DNA from: Kryptolebias marmoratus
Lineage: Eukaryota > Chordata > Actinopteri > Cyprinodontiformes > Rivulidae
DNA length: 64,000 nt
Direction of reading: 5' to 3'
Assembly (NCBI RefSeq): GCF_001649575.2
Contig: NC_051433.1
Span: forward strand, 26,428,718 to 26,492,717
The translations under genes were made by a program, and so were the position numbers. The notes under the pieces are model-generated. The model saw nothing but the letters and a program-made list of their open reading frames with translations. It had not been told where the DNA came from and ran no database searches. Each line of letters begins with the position of its first letter. The first letter of the stretch is position 1. Shown here in pieces: positions 11,440 through 25,200 of the stretch.

Positions 11440-13015
11440 CCAGCAACCTAGGCCATTTTTCAGAGTGAGCATAGTAGAAATTGGTGATGAGGTAAGAGTC
11501 TAGAAAAAAAGAGTGGGGAATCCATGGCTGCTCTTCAGGTCCATATCCTTCCCAGTCTACTATGTACTTGAATCCCCTTCCCCTCCAGTGGACATCAAAA
11601 ATCTGGTGTACAGTGAATGCTGAATGATTGTCAATGAGACGGGCAGGAGGTTGGGGTGCAGTGGACTGGTGACTACTAGTTTGAGTTATGACATGTGAAC
11701 AGTCAGGTGAATCCTCAGAGACCAGGGCAGCTAGAGTTGGATAGCAGATAGACTGATGACTTTTTCAATTTCAAAAGGTCCCAAAAACCTAGGGGCCAGC
11801 TTCTTGGGGTTCAGAGGGTTATCGCTGGATGACAACCATACATGTTGTCCGGGTAGGTATGGTAAAGTGGTAGTTCTTTTACAGTCAGCGAATCTTTTGT
11901 TTTGATCTGTTGTCCGCAACAGAGCTGTTTTAGTGTCACGCCATATCCTCTTGCAAAGACTTATATGGTTTTGAACTGAGGAAACTGTGACTTCTGACTC
12001 GTGTAAAGGGAACAATAGAAGTTGATACCCCAAGAAGCTTCAAATGTGGAAAGTCCTGTAGCAGATGAGTTGAGGGTGTTGTGAGTGAAGAGCAACCTCC
12101 ATCCCCTGATTACTCTGTGGATGGTAACCAGATGGGAAGTTAACAGGAGACACTAAGGCATTACAACAAGCCTTCCAGACACTGGAAACAGACTGGGCAC
12201 CTCTGTCTGACACGATACTGGAAGGTATAACATGGAATCTGAAGATGTGCAGTACTAACAGCTGGGCTGTTTTCAATGCTGAGGGCAACATAGCCAAAGG
12301 ATGTAATGAAAAGCTTTAGAAAAATGGTCAATAAAGGTCAAGATGGTAGTGTTACCATTATAGAGTGATAATCCAGTGACAAAATCTAATGCTATATCTG
12401 CACACAGATGGCTGGGAACAGTCAGGGGTTGTAACAGACAGGATGGAGGTTGGTTCTTGTTTTTGTTCTGGACACATTTAGGGCAGGCAGAGACATACTC
12501 CTTAACGTCTGTAGTGCCACTGATTGAACTGAGGAGGAAACAAAAAGTTTTTGTAGGTGGTCCCATACCTGGGTCAGTCTCCTGTGCTCTATGGATTTGA
12601 CTTTTAATCTCCAGGGTCACTTTGCAGGTAGGTGGAATTTTTTTAGGCTTCCCTCTTTTCAGATTCATGAAATTGGGCATCTGGCATGATGTTATGGTAG
12701 CCTGGGTGATAGGAGATAGAAAAGATAAAAAACAGAGACCAACTGGGATGAACGTGGGTTGAGACACTTGGCCGATTGGATGTAGGCTAAGTTCTTATGA
12801 TCCATCCAAATGATGAATGGAAATTTAGCTCCCTCCAGCCAATGTCTCTATTCCTTTAGTACCATCTTGATTCTCAATAATTCCCAGTTGCCCACATTAT
12901 AATTTCTCTCCGCAGGGGAAAGTTTGTAGGAGAAAAAGGCACAAGGGTGGAGTTTCTTATCTGAATCAGATCTTTTTGGAAAACAGTGCGTCTACCTCCA
13001 TGACAAATTGCTTAC
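11440..13015 (-). pseudogene. Decayed Ty3/gypsy pol remnant (RNase H, integrase, chromodomain)
   Basis: Read on the minus strand, 13010-12780 resembles gypsy RNase H ([18 protein letters not shown]). 12767-12300 is the integrase zinc-binding and core region (CPKCVQNK; ADIALDFVTGLS), and 12290-12060 continues it (FHVIPSSIVSDRGAQSVSS). 12000-11760 has the post-core domain ([30 protein letters not shown]). About 11640-11530 keeps a chromodomain-like block ([19 protein letters not shown]). Several frameshifts and stops make it inactive. LTRs were not found. It belongs to the same broad family as the element at 29664-34344 but is much older by decay. Confidence 0.8.
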
Positions 13016-13339
13016 CCAGGCAAACAAAGACTCTAATGACTCTTCATTTTGAGGGGAGTGAGAGCAATCTATGCGTGACTCTGGCTTACATAATGGAATA
13101 TTTAAAAGCTTGGAACTCCACACTTTCTATCTTTTTTTTTTAATTGAGGAAGCTCCTCAAATAGGAAGTAAAATGCTTTTAACTACAGAATAGAAGTCCT
13201 TTTTTTTAAAAAAACTTTTTAATTAGTGCACTTATTATTCTCAACAAGGAAGAAAGGAGGTTTCTAGCACTACTGTTTTATACAAAACAGGAAGCTGGCC
13301 TTTTTGGTTTGAATTTATAATTTTGATGCCACTTTTACC

Positions 13340-13530
13340 ATTTCTTGTTCTAACATTTGAACAAATTCTTAAGCAATTTTGACATATCGGCTTCAAACCT
13401 GGTTAATATACTATCAAGGTATGAGAGATTTGAAGTTGTCAAAAGCTTGACTTTTTGTTACAACATGTGGACGTGACTGCACAGCAAACTTTGACTTCTC
13501 GCCAAAAACACAGAACACTTCAATCCCTGT
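13340..13530. repeat. Dispersed repeat family, copy 3 (partial)
   Basis: Shares cttcaaacctggttaatata, aaggtatgagagatttgaag, gttgtcaaaagcttgac and the gcgtggct-like block with copies 1 and 2. Confidence 0.5.
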
Positions 13531-13729
13531 TGTAACCTTCCAGATATTTATCTCAGCTGTCTCCTCTGCTGTGTGACTGGACTGTTCACACACTCTGTCT
13601 GCTGATTGGCTGCTAACTGTGTCCAATCACGCTGTCTGCTGATCAGCTGCCCCACCACCCTAAATGTAGCACCATCCAATCACTCTGCTGTATGTCTGTG
13701 TTATGTAATTGGGCCGCCTGCTTGTGTGA

Positions 13730-13812
13730 CTGAGGGGAGGAAATTAAAAGGAAGTTTTTCCTTTTAATCTTTCTTTTCTAGTGAGTAGAGAAGCCTGTGT
13801 CTGCAGCAAGGG
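13730..13812 (+). other. aldh1l1: Candidate noncoding first exon of aldh1l1
   Basis: A short purine/pyrimidine-rich segment ends in tgtctgcagcaag followed by a strong donor (g|gtgagt) near 13811. The next acceptor, cacctcag at 14470, precedes the aldh1l1 start codon by only 20 bases, so an upstream untranslated exon is expected. This is the best nearby donor. The placement is an inference. Confidence 0.3.
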
Positions 13813-14490
13813 TGAGTTGGTTTCAGTTTAGCTTTCTTTAGAATGAGAACACATTCAAACATTCCTAAAGTTTTTTTATTTAGTAAAGACCAAACTGTCA
13901 TAAAAGCCATGCATGTAAGGAATTAATGACTGTCAGATGCGGAAGGGAGGATTTACTATAATTTATGCAAGTTTGAAACTTGACTTCATTGATCTTTTGT
14001 CTGAACTTTGCTTCTGTCAAATGTCTTCAACTGTTCTGCACATTCATTGCAACTGAGACATGCGCTGAAGTGAGGGATGTGATTGGTTTATAGAAGGTGT
14101 CAGGAAAGCTGGCCCTGCCCCCTCTCAAAGTCAATAAATAAATATATAATAAATATAAATATATAATAGAAAGCACTGTATGAGTTTTTGTGGAAATTAG
14201 TGAATAAGAAACTTTGTAAAGCACATAAAAATGTGGCTTTACTATTGAAACTTTTCCTGCTTAACATGTTTGAAAAAAAGTCTAATACTTTTAACAACTC
14301 AAGGAAATTATATTATCACATCTGCTCATGCCTCACCATAGGCAACAATATTTGATTTGGAATTTAACTGTCATTCTGAACTCATTCAAAGTGAAACTTA
14401 ATAATGAAATCAAATGTACTTTAACAATTCTAAGCTTCAGTGTGTTTTTTGTGTATTCCTGCCACCTCAGAAACCACCAGAGTGTTGAAG

Positions 14491-14617
14491 ATGAAGATTG
14501 CTGTGATTGGTCAGAGTCTGTTTGGTCAGGAGGTTTACAAGGAGCTGAGGAAAAGTAGCCACACCATCGTAGGAGTCTTTACTATCCCTGACAAAGATGG
14601 AAAGGCCGACCCTCTGG
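14491..14617 (+). CDS. aldh1l1: aldh1l1 coding exon 1
   Basis: Starts at the ATG at 14491, 20 bases after the acceptor cacctcag (14470), and ends before donor gtaaga in phase 1. It encodes the Rossmann-like start [15 protein letters not shown] through KDGKADPL of the formyltransferase-like hydrolase domain. Confidence 0.92.
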
Positions 14618-17600
14618 GTAAGAACCCTACAGTGCTTTTTATTTATCATGAACACAGAGCTATAATAGACTAACATTAATTAACTACTTCTGTCACCAGC
14701 AACACTGAGCTTTGCTTTTCAAGTAATAGAAGTCATAACCTTGTGTTTACCACACCTGCTAGAAATGCACACGTAAAAGATAGATAGATGACTTTATTAA
14801 TTCTACAAGAAAATTTGATTGTCATAGCAGTATTCAGGTATGCCACAGAATTACAATAGCAGCATTAAAATAGCAGTAAGGTAATAAAAAAAGTATGAAA
14901 CATACAAAAACAGGAGTGGCTATGTAGGAAAAATATATATAACTATAGAGTGTATATTGGAAAATGTTCCTGAAGAGAGTTGGTAATAATATTATTAATA
15001 ATAATTAGGGACGCACCAGTACCACATTTTTTCAAACCAAGTACAAGAACAAGTACTTACATTTGAGTACTTGTGATACTGAGTACGATACAAGTACTAA
15101 TCAGCAACAAGCTGTCAGGTGAGGCACAATGAACACTAAAACTAAAAACATACATGCGTGAAATAAGGTAAATATTTTTAATTGTTTTATATGTAATTTG
15201 TGTTAAAAATGCCCTTTTTGTCTAATATTTCCCTCCTTGTTGCCAATATAATGTTTGTAATACGGCCTGATTTTTCTTCAATTATTTTTCTGTGTGTATC
15301 TTTGAACCAGATCATTAGCTGCTAAAAGAATTAGAAAAAGAGTTGATCTGCACTCTCTGTTTATGTTTTGCTCTGACTACTAAAGTATAAGATTCTTTAT
15401 TTTTTAGTTCAAAATCATGTCAGAATAGATTTGGAATTGAAATGATTTACATCAAAGTTTTTAACCCCCAAATTTCCAGGGAGGAATCCCTGGTCAGCAA
15501 CTCTCACACACTTGAGGTAAACGCTTTTTGATTAAAAGTGCATCTCATAAAATGTGTGTGAATCTGATTCTGTCAGACATAAAATTCACCTCATGTTACT
15601 GGCACAAATAAATGTTGTTGCAGTTCTTACAGATACTTTGAGTTTGAAAACCAAACAAGCTTATTTTTTTTAATTAACTTCTTAAATGGAGCCAACACAT
15701 CTGTAGTCTTTTCCAAAAGTGCCCATTAGTGAGAGGTGAAACGTTCAGGAATCTTGTTGCTCAGATCAGTACGTATATTATTCCTATAGATCAGTGGTCT
15801 CCAAAGCTGGTCCACAAGGGCTACTATCCTACTATAAGCGAATAGCTTATATCACCAACCTGAAATGCATGCCATACTGCCTTCCTGTTGCTAGCTTTTG
15901 TCCTATTAGCTTATTACTTTTTTGTTAGCTCAATTAGTCCTGCTACAGATGTCCATTCCAAGGATCTGTCAGCTTCCATTTTTTGTGAAGGGCCTTCTAG
16001 GCCTTCAGAGAAGGCCCAATTAGACATCTGAGATGAAATATTACATTTAAATTTTTAATTTAATATTTATTTTATGTAAAATATTTTTTCAATGTTTTTT
16101 CTGTAAACTATTTTACAATTGAGCAAGAAACTGACGAAAATATAGTTATCCAATCAGATTTTTTCTTTTTATTTATTTACGCCTTCAGGCAGAACTACAG
16201 GTGCTGGTCATAAAATTAGAATATCATGAAAAAGTAGATTGATTTCAGTAATTCGATTTAAAAAGTGAAACTTGTATATTATATTCATACATTACATACA
16301 AACTCATATATTTCAAATGTTTATTTCGTTTAATTTTGATGATTACAAATGACAACAAATGAAAATCTCAAATTCATCATATCAGAAAATTAGAATCTTG
16401 TGAAAAGGTTCAAAATTGACATTTCATCCTGTTTGGTTTGCTCTGTGTTTGATTGGAGAGAGGAGCTCCTGGAGCTCTTGATAACTATGAGACAGAACAT
16501 CACTTTAAAAATGACTGGACTGATCCTTTAATGATTGTAATGTAAAACACTTTGCAATTATAATAAACCCTAAATAATTAGCTGTAACAGTACATACACC
16601 TTCACAGTGAAACAATTTTTAGTGTTAAGACAAAATTGGATAAATATGTCATATGCTGCAGCTTTTGTCTTCATTTTTATGTCACACGTTGCCTTTGTCC
16701 CCACTGCAGCCACAGAGGCAGAGAAGGATGGTATCCCTGTCTTCAAGTTCCCCCGCTGGAGAGTAAAGGGCCAGGCCATCCCAGAAGTGGTGGCTCAGTA
16801 CCAGGCTACAGGAGCAGAGCTCAATGTTATGCCCTTCTGCTCCCAGTTCATCCCCATGGAGGTCATTGACCACCCCAAACATGGCTCCATCATCTACCAC
16901 CCCTCTCTGCTGCCACGCCACAGAGGAGCCTCTGCAATCAATTGGTGAGTGATGCCCACATTCACTCAGGGTTGAGGTTCAGGAGGGTACATGGTGGCTG
17001 ACAGCAGACATTCACTAGCTGATCTGAATCTTACAGGACGCTTATCCATGGTGACAAAAAGGGAGGTTTCACAGTGTTCTGGGCCGATGATGGGCTGGAC
17101 ACAGGACCAATCCTGCTCCAGAGAGAGTGTGATGTTGAACCAAATGACACTGTCAGCACAATCTACAAGAGATTTCTCTTCCCAGAGGGAGTCAAAGGCA
17201 TGGTGAGTGTGTTTTTTTTTTGGCGGGAAAAAACGAGTGATTGAAGTTAACACAATAGTGTAAAGAAACCAATATCCACACTGAGTTCCACTAAAAGGAC
17301 TGAGTATTTGCACACCTAGACCCTGTTTTTTTGGTTTCCTTTTTTTTTTTACCTAATTCAGATCTTTTCAAAGTATGACGATAATTTCCCAGGGGACGCA
17401 ATGTGTGCCTCTAAACAGTGTAAGAGAAGTGAATATTATAAGCAAAATAACATAAAATAATATTTAATTATTTTATTCATTTGAAATTGCATGGCGGGTT
17501 CAGAGGACCGTCCATGGCCCAGAGGCCATAGTTTCCACACTCCTGGTTTAAAGTTCTGGCAGCATAGGCAGTAGGCATTCTTGCAGAAAATGCAATAATT

Positions 17601-19168
17601 CTGCTTTTGCTTATTGTACTGTTTATTTAGTTATTTGCAATTTTACACGTTATATAAGAATGTTTTACTCAATAAAAGCACCTAGAACATTATATCCTGA
17701 CTAAATCTGAGGGTTTAAAACAAGGCAATTTGACTTTGTTTCTGTAGTTGAAGACTTAACATTTTGCAAATGCTTTTTGATGTTTCAGGTTTTTAAATAC
17801 AGTGAGATGCTCCGTTTATGTGAGCTGAAATCACATGCAAATGAGTAAAGCTAAAACTGTCTGCAAACCGATTTTTAAAGTCTCTAATTGAACCATAGTT
17901 TCTTCAACAGCTTTTTAAAAAGTGTAGTATTTGTGCAGTATGCTAAATAAAAAAAGAAACATTTGAAGATAAGCCTAATTATACAGTATAGCACATTTAA
18001 GCATTTTCTCATAATATGAATAACAGTAATACTGACAAGGCGAGACTTGGCAGGATTCAGAACAAGCACACTTTGACAAAGTTTTAAGGTGTTTATTGTC
18101 AACAGACCAAGAGCAGGATCACAGTCTTTGAGCTGGGCACTCACGTGACTGCCAGGAAGTGGGACCGGAACTGGTAAGTCCTCCGTGAACTGATGTTCAG
18201 GTTCAGACAGAGAAGTCTGAAAGGGGCTAAGGCGAGAGAGAGAGTCCGAGTCCAGGCCAGGGGTCAGTACCGGTGAATCCGAGAGCAAAATCCAAATGGG
18301 GAGTATCCAAAAGGTGAAGTCCAGAGGTACGTGGTGAGGTCGGTAACCGGGAAGCAGAGTCCAAAGAGGTGTCCAGAAAGGGGCATGCAAGGCTCGTAGG
18401 TTGTTGGTCAGGCAAGGGTCATGAAACAAGGAATCAGGCATGGGCTGTGAAAGTACCCTGGACATCTACTGGGATAAACCGTTCAATAATCTGGCACTGG
18501 GTAAGTGTGGGCTGTGGGTATTTATGCAGGGGAAAACAGGTGAAGCAGATGATAGTGATTACGAAAGCATGGTAACATGGGCGTGGCTTGGAACTGGGAA
18601 GTGTGGAAAATTACTTGGCTGTGGCATGACTAGAAGCAGGAGGCGTGGCAGGAACAGATGAAGCTGTGACAGAGCCCCCCACTAAGGGCCCGGCTCCTGA
18701 CAGGCCACCTGGTTGACCCGGATGAGCCCTGTGGNAGCCACTGTTAGCTGTTATGAGCCGCTGTTAGCTGTTATGAGCCACTGTTAGCTGTTATGAGCCG
18801 CTGTTAGCTGTTATGAGCCGCTGTTAGCTGTTATGAGCCGCTGTTAGCTGTTATGAGCCGCTGTTAGCTGTTATGAGCCACTGTTAGCTGTTATGAGCCG
18901 CTGTTAGCTGTTATGAGCCGCTGTTAGCTGTTATTAGCTGCTGTAAGCCGTTATTAGCTGCTGTAAGCCGTTATTAGCTGCTGTCAGCTGGTATTAGCCA
19001 TTATTAGCTGTTGTTAGCCGTTGTTAGCTGCTTTTAGCTGATGTTAGCTGTCAGGTAGACGGTGGGTGACTCACCTGTCTCTCGTCTGAAAAACCCTTTT
19101 TAAACTGCGGCTGCGCAGACCGATGTCTTCGAGGTGTCCAAATCCCAGTCTCGGTCTAGGTCCTGGTC

Positions 19169-19200
<32 letters not shown>

Positions 19201-22200
19201 TTTCCTGGTCCTGTTTCGAGTTCTTCCTTTTTCAGCCAACACCCTTTTCCGGGTTCTGTTCCCTCCACAGGAAGTGAGGTCATGAACTCTTCTTCTCTCT
19301 GGTGTTTCGGTATCTGTGGTGACGTCAGCGCCTCCTGCTGGACTCACGTCTACATGCACACAACTAGTATAAAACGGAATACTCTGCATGTGTATCCTGA
19401 CAATATTTCACTGCCTCTGTCTTCACTTGCATTCAACAATAACGTTTTAAATGTTGTTTTTTGTTTGTTTTTTATGAGTTTTGTTTTTATTATTTTGATT
19501 TTGAACTTCTGTGTGTCCTGGACGCCTTCCTTTGGAGGTTTTTCAGGTATGTCCCACTGGGAAGAGACGAGACCTCAGGTCAGACCCAGAACTCTCTGGA
19601 GGGATTCTGTATCCTCTCTGGCCTGGAGCACCTTGGGATCCTCATGGAGGAGCTGGAGAGGGTCACTGGAGTTTCTCTCCTGGACCTGTTGCCCCCCCCA
19701 ACCCGACCACAGATAAGAGGTAAAAGATGGATGGTCTTGTCTGCTGCTGTGACTAACCTATTCTCAATGCTGATGTAGATTCTCAGTCATCCAAGACATA
19801 GTAATCCTAGCAAGCTGAATCAAAAGCAGCTGAACTTGCACAACAGGGCCATTTCAATTCAAAAAGCTAAATGTAGTCTTCAGTTTACAAATAAAGTCAG
19901 TGAATCCACTAAATACGATGAATTCCAGGCTGTACATCATCCAGCAGCTGATCTGTAGGATTTTTGTGCCTTCTTTTTACATTTCTGATATTCTTCTTTT
20001 CCATCTAACTCTGTCTTCTGTGTCCTCTGTCCTCACTCCAACTCCCTCCACGTCCTCTCTAACTACATCCATATATGTCCTCTGTCTTTTTCCTGGCAGC
20101 TGCATCTCTAACATCCTTCTACCAATATACCCACTGTCCCTCCTCTGCTCATGTCCAAACCATCTCAGTCTGTCCTCTAAATTTATCTCCCAGTCCTTCA
20201 ACCTGTGCTGGACCTCTGATGACCTCATTCCTGATCCTCATCCCTCTTCTTTCAAGGTCATACCTCCATCTCTCCAGGTTCTCTTCCACCTGTTCCCTGT
20301 TCTCACCACAGATCCTGATGTCCTCTGCAGACATCATAGTCCACATGGATTCCTGTCTGTCCTCATCTGTTAGTCTGTCCATCAGCAGAGCAAACACGAA
20401 GAGGCTCAGAACCGATCCTTGATGTGCTCCCACCTCCTCATTGAAGCTATCTGTCCCTCACCACTGTCCTGCTGTCCTCATACATGTCCTGCTGTCCTCA
20501 CCACTGTCCTGCTGTCCTCATACATGTCCTGCTGTCCTCACCACTGTCCTGCTGTCCTCCTACATGTCCTGCTGTCCTCACCACTATCCTGCTGTCCTCC
20601 TACACGTCCTGCTGTCCTCCTACATGTCCTGCTGTCCTCACCAACACCACAGCTCCTCCCTGTCGGATGCTTTTTCTAAATCCACAAAAACACACTTTCT
20701 GACCTTTCTGTACATCTACTACTTCCAGATTCTTCAGCTTGACCTCAGATCAACAACTGGACAGTTGGGGTTAGATATATTTAACCCTAAATGTATCATT
20801 TTGACCCAGTGTGGATCAGAGAATATCCACAATAAATTCAAGCTCTGTCTCTCAGAAATAACAGCTCAATTATTTACCTTTTTATTTTTACAGAATTAAA
20901 ATTTTAATTTTATAGAAAGATAAGTCTGAGCACAAAAACGTGACATAAAAAGTCAAAAAGCAGTTTATTATATTTATATTCAAAAACAGCAGAAATCAAT
21001 GAAATCAGAGATCAATACAAAACACTTCGGTCCAGCTTCACTACAGGTAAACTACTGAAAAATGAAATGTTACAGCATCAGTTCAGCACGTCACATCTGG
21101 ACGTTACAGCATCACATCTGGACGTTACAGAGTCGCACCCACAAGTTACAGCATCATATCCGGACGATGGAGCATCACATCTGTTTCTGAAACTGATCAG
21201 AAATTATTTGAACCCTGAAATTTAACAAATTCTGAAACAAAAAATAAAAATGCAGTTTTTTATCATCATCATCATCAGTGGTTGCCTTCTCAGGATGATA
21301 CTTTTAAAAGTTGAAACTAAAGAACCTAAAGTCCAAAGTTGAAACCACTTCCTGTTTATAGTGTTTATAAAAACAAAACAGCTGTTTGAAATCATGTGAC
21401 CTCCTGGCTGAAGGCTCACGTCTTCATCAGCGCCGTCAACAGAGACGGTATTCATGGCAACAGCATCCATGTTGATGACGTCCAGCAGACACTTAGGTTT
21501 TTGGACATTTTGTAGCAGAAGTTTAAAAATTACTTTTTCACGTCAGACGTGGAGAAACATGTGTTCTACACGTGCTTCATCATCATCATCATCATCATCA
21601 CGTTTCAACAATAACAAGCTGATTGGTTAATTCTTATCCTATAGAAGAGACACAGCCATGTCAACATGCTAACATGCTAATGTACAAGAGCAGTGATGTC
21701 ATGCAGAGACGTCAGACGTCCTCTCAGACCAACTTGTGTGGTTTGATGCTGCGTATCAAAGTTAAAATAAACACGTAAAGCTTTTGGCTGAAACATGGAT
21801 TTTTGTTCCTGAATATTCTCACAATAATGTTCCACAAATGTTTCTAAAACTACATTTTGTTTAAATAAAGTTCACACAAATGATCAGACTGAAACAGACA
21901 GCAGGCTGTAGGTCCAAAGGCATTCTGGGTAATGTAGTGTGGTAACCGTGTCTGCTTCAAACATCCTGCAGTCCTGTATGGTCCAATATGTGGACCAGTT
22001 TTCAAACCCTGAAACAGAACCATCCTTTGGTTCTGATTGGTCCCAAACATTTACATCACACCTGGACTCAAAAAGAACTACAGTCCAGAGACCATGATCA
22101 CTTCTTTTAAGCTGTTAAAACTGGTTCTGGTTCAGAGCTGGCTCACTTTTAGAACTTTGTCAGAACCTGTTCAGGTCCGAGTAAAGTCTTGTTCCAGAAG

Positions 22201-25200
22201 GCACCCCCACCCTGAGATTTTCTGAGTTTCTGAAGATGATCAGACAGTTTCTATCCAAAAGTCAGAGTTTGTCTCATTATTTAGAACCATCCACAGGTTT
22301 ATGTCAGATTTATCTAATAAATTCCAGTTTAATAGGTGAAATAATAAATCTTTCTCATGAGGTCATAGAAATTGTGGTATTTTTTCTTCCATAAACACCT
22401 GACCCAGCACTCCTCCCAACCCTCAAGCAGTCCAGGCAGATCCTGGTTCTGATTCTTCTGGAGGTTTTTTTAGGTTTGAAAGGAATTGTTACTTGCAACC
22501 TTGGAAACATTTTACAAACTGTTGCAAAACATTTACTGAAGCTGATTCTGTTTAATTTGACTAAAACTGGGTCTGAAGCTCCTGCAAGAAGAAAGGTTCT
22601 GACTGAATCATATTATCCAACCTTCTTGGGGATGCCAAGTTTCCTAGAGAGACTTAAATACCCATGTGGGCAATGGCAAAGTCATCTGGAGGGGAGTAAT
22701 TGGAAGGAATGGCCTCCCTAATCTGAACTCGAGTAATATTCTGTTATTGAACTTCAGTGCTCAGAGAAAACCATGTTCAAGTATAGGTCCAGAAGTTTAA
22801 TCAGTACAAATTTACCTTGAACCAAAGGTTGATGATCGTATCTTCAGACCTGTGGCTCTTTGTCTTGGACACTTGAGTGAAGAGAAGTGTCAACTGATCA
22901 CCACCTGGTAGTGAGTTGGATCTGGTGGCAGGAGAGGCTGAAGGACAGACTTGGAGAACCCAAATAAATAATGAGGGTAAACTGGGAACATTTGAAAGGG
23001 CCCTCCATCTGGGAAATCTTCAACTCACAAGTGTGGGAAAGTTCTGAATGGAAGGGCTTGACTGTCCTAGAGGACTCCTGAAGCAGCTGACAGACTGGAG
23101 ACTGGAGATATAGTCGGATGATAGAAGGAATACTTTGATGATCTTTTTAATGTGGTCACCATGTCCACTTTTGAGGAGACAGAGTCTGGGGACTTGTGGG
23201 AGGACACGGTCACTGAGGTCACCATGTCAGAAATTACTGAGGTAGTTAAAAGGCTCCCCAGTGGCTGGGTGCCAGGGGTGGACAAGATTCCCCCTGAGAT
23301 GCTGAAGGCTCTAGACGTTGTGGGGCTGTCATGGTTAATATGTCTCTTCAATGTTGTACGGAGGACGGGGACACCTGTGGGGTGGCAGACTGGAGCAGTG
23401 GTCCCAATTTTCAAAAAGGAGAACTGGAGAGTGTGTTCCAACTATTACAGGATTACACTTCTCAACCCCCCCTGAAAAGTTGACTCCAGGGTGTTGGAAA
23501 GGAGGCTCCAACCGACTATTAAACCTCTGATTCAAGAGAAGCAGTATGGCTTTCGTTCAGGTCAAAGAAACAGTAGACCAGATCTTACAGCGTTGCTAAG
23601 GGGGTCATAGGAGCTTGACAGTCTAGTTTACAAGTGTTTTGTGGATCTACAGAGGCTAGTAACTGTCCCCGAAGTGTCTGACTCAGTCCTGGTCCTCCAT
23701 TCTGTGGAGGTTGCTGTGAGAGTATAGAGTGCTGGGGTTACTTTAAGAGCTATCCAGTCCCTTCAGAACCGAAAAAGAGCACATCATCGACATAGGCAGA
23801 GAAGGTAAGGTATCTGGGAGGCTTGTTCCTGAATGATGAAAGGATAAAGTAGGAGATGGATCAACAGATTGGGGTCTCGTCTGCAGTAATGAAGGTGTTG
23901 CTCTGGTCTGTCGTGGTAAAGGAGCATAGCTGAAATGCAAAGCTCTGTATTTATTGGTCTGTCTATGTTCCAACCCTCTGGAGGTTCTCTGGGTCACAGA
24001 AAAGGGACCCTGGGGTAGACTTAGAACTTTCTAGAGGGATAATATATCCTCTTTGGCCTGGGAACACCATGGTATCCTCAAGGAGGTGCTGGAGAGTGTC
24101 ACTTAGGAGATGGTGGTCTGAATATCCTCCACGACTGAATTAAGACTGAATTTGAATTGGACTCTTTGATGTAACCCTCCACTGGAGATAGGCTACACCC
24201 CTTGCGACCCTGAACAGAGTTAAGCGAGTAAAGAACATGAATGGATGTTTTTAAACTAAACATTTTCAGATAAAATCATACAAAATAAATAAACGGAATA
24301 TAAAATTATAAAACTTTTAGACCAAATTGAGAAACTCTGATCAGGATGGAAAAACAGGAAGAATTTTCTCACAGAACCAGAACTAGCCCTATAAAGCCAT
24401 TTGTTTGAAGCAGACTTTAAAATGTGGAGTAAGTCTCCCATCTGCACCCAAAGAACTGTTCCCAACTACACCTTTTATAAGCCACTCCACACCCTCCAGC
24501 ACATGGGATCAGAGCTCCAGCAGACATGATGATGTAAACAGGTGACATGGGTCTACTTCCTGTTTCTAACAGCAACATTCACAAATCTAAAAAAAAAAAG
24601 GTTTGGTTGGCTGAAATCAGACAATTGGTCCAAAGCAGGAAATGACATCATTCCCAGCTCCTTTAACCACAAAGGTCTGACAGTAAGTTAATCTGAGTCC
24701 ATCTGCAACATCATGGTGACATCATGGTGAGGTTAACTCTCGCTCTCCTCTGGAATGTCCTGCAGGTCTGAGGGGTCAAAGGTCATGGTTACCATAGTGA
24801 TCAGTAGAAAAACAATCTAAGAGTGGATGATCCCAGGTATTAATAATCCGCTACTGACCTCTGGGGCTGTCAGAGCGCGGAGAGATCTTCATCACTTCCT
24901 CCTCTACCTCCTCATTTACTTCCTCCACTCCATCTAATTGGTCGACAGGATCCTCTGTGGCTAATGGAGCAAGGGGGCGGGGCTCCGAGTCCCTGCTGGT
25001 GGACTTCTTGTTGACCTGTTGGAAAACACACTCAACCTCAATCTCTTCAGGGTCGTTACTGATACTGTGTGTATTTACCTGGCTCTCCAGGCGCACCTGT
25101 TCATCCTTTGTGACATCAACTTTGTTTTTGTTTTTGTTTTTCTTCTTTTTGCCAGACCCCGCCCCCTTCTTGTTTGACTCCTCTGCCTTCAGACGCAGTC

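Noticed and set aside
14440..14617. aldh1l2 (mitochondrial paralogue) instead of aldh1l1
   Set aside because: There is no leader before MKIAVIGQ, and the internal blocks [16 protein letters not shown] and GVKGM fit aldh1l1 better. Some positions, such as GPILLQR, are shared with aldh1l2.
17884..18661. ORFs of 60-190 residues in and around the LTR (and their twins at 33449-34334)
   Set aside because: They occur identically in both LTRs, with no family resemblance. They are chance frames in LTR sequence.
18736..19055. Possible CRISPR-like array (also the arrays at 20450, 38313 and 57020)
   Set aside because: Units are contiguous with no unique spacers, in a vertebrate context. They are minisatellites.
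19071..19389. Pro-Glu/Arg-Thr and Gly-Ser repetitive ORFs
   Set aside because: They are produced by the (ggttct)n hexamer tract.
20419..20899. Cys/Pro-rich repetitive proteins ([14 protein letters not shown])
   Set aside because: They are translations of a minisatellite in all three frames.
25140..25165. Lys/Asn run as a sequencing or frame artefact
   Set aside because: The frame is open on both sides and phase-compatible with both neighbouring exons, so I kept it as part of arhgef2 exon 20.
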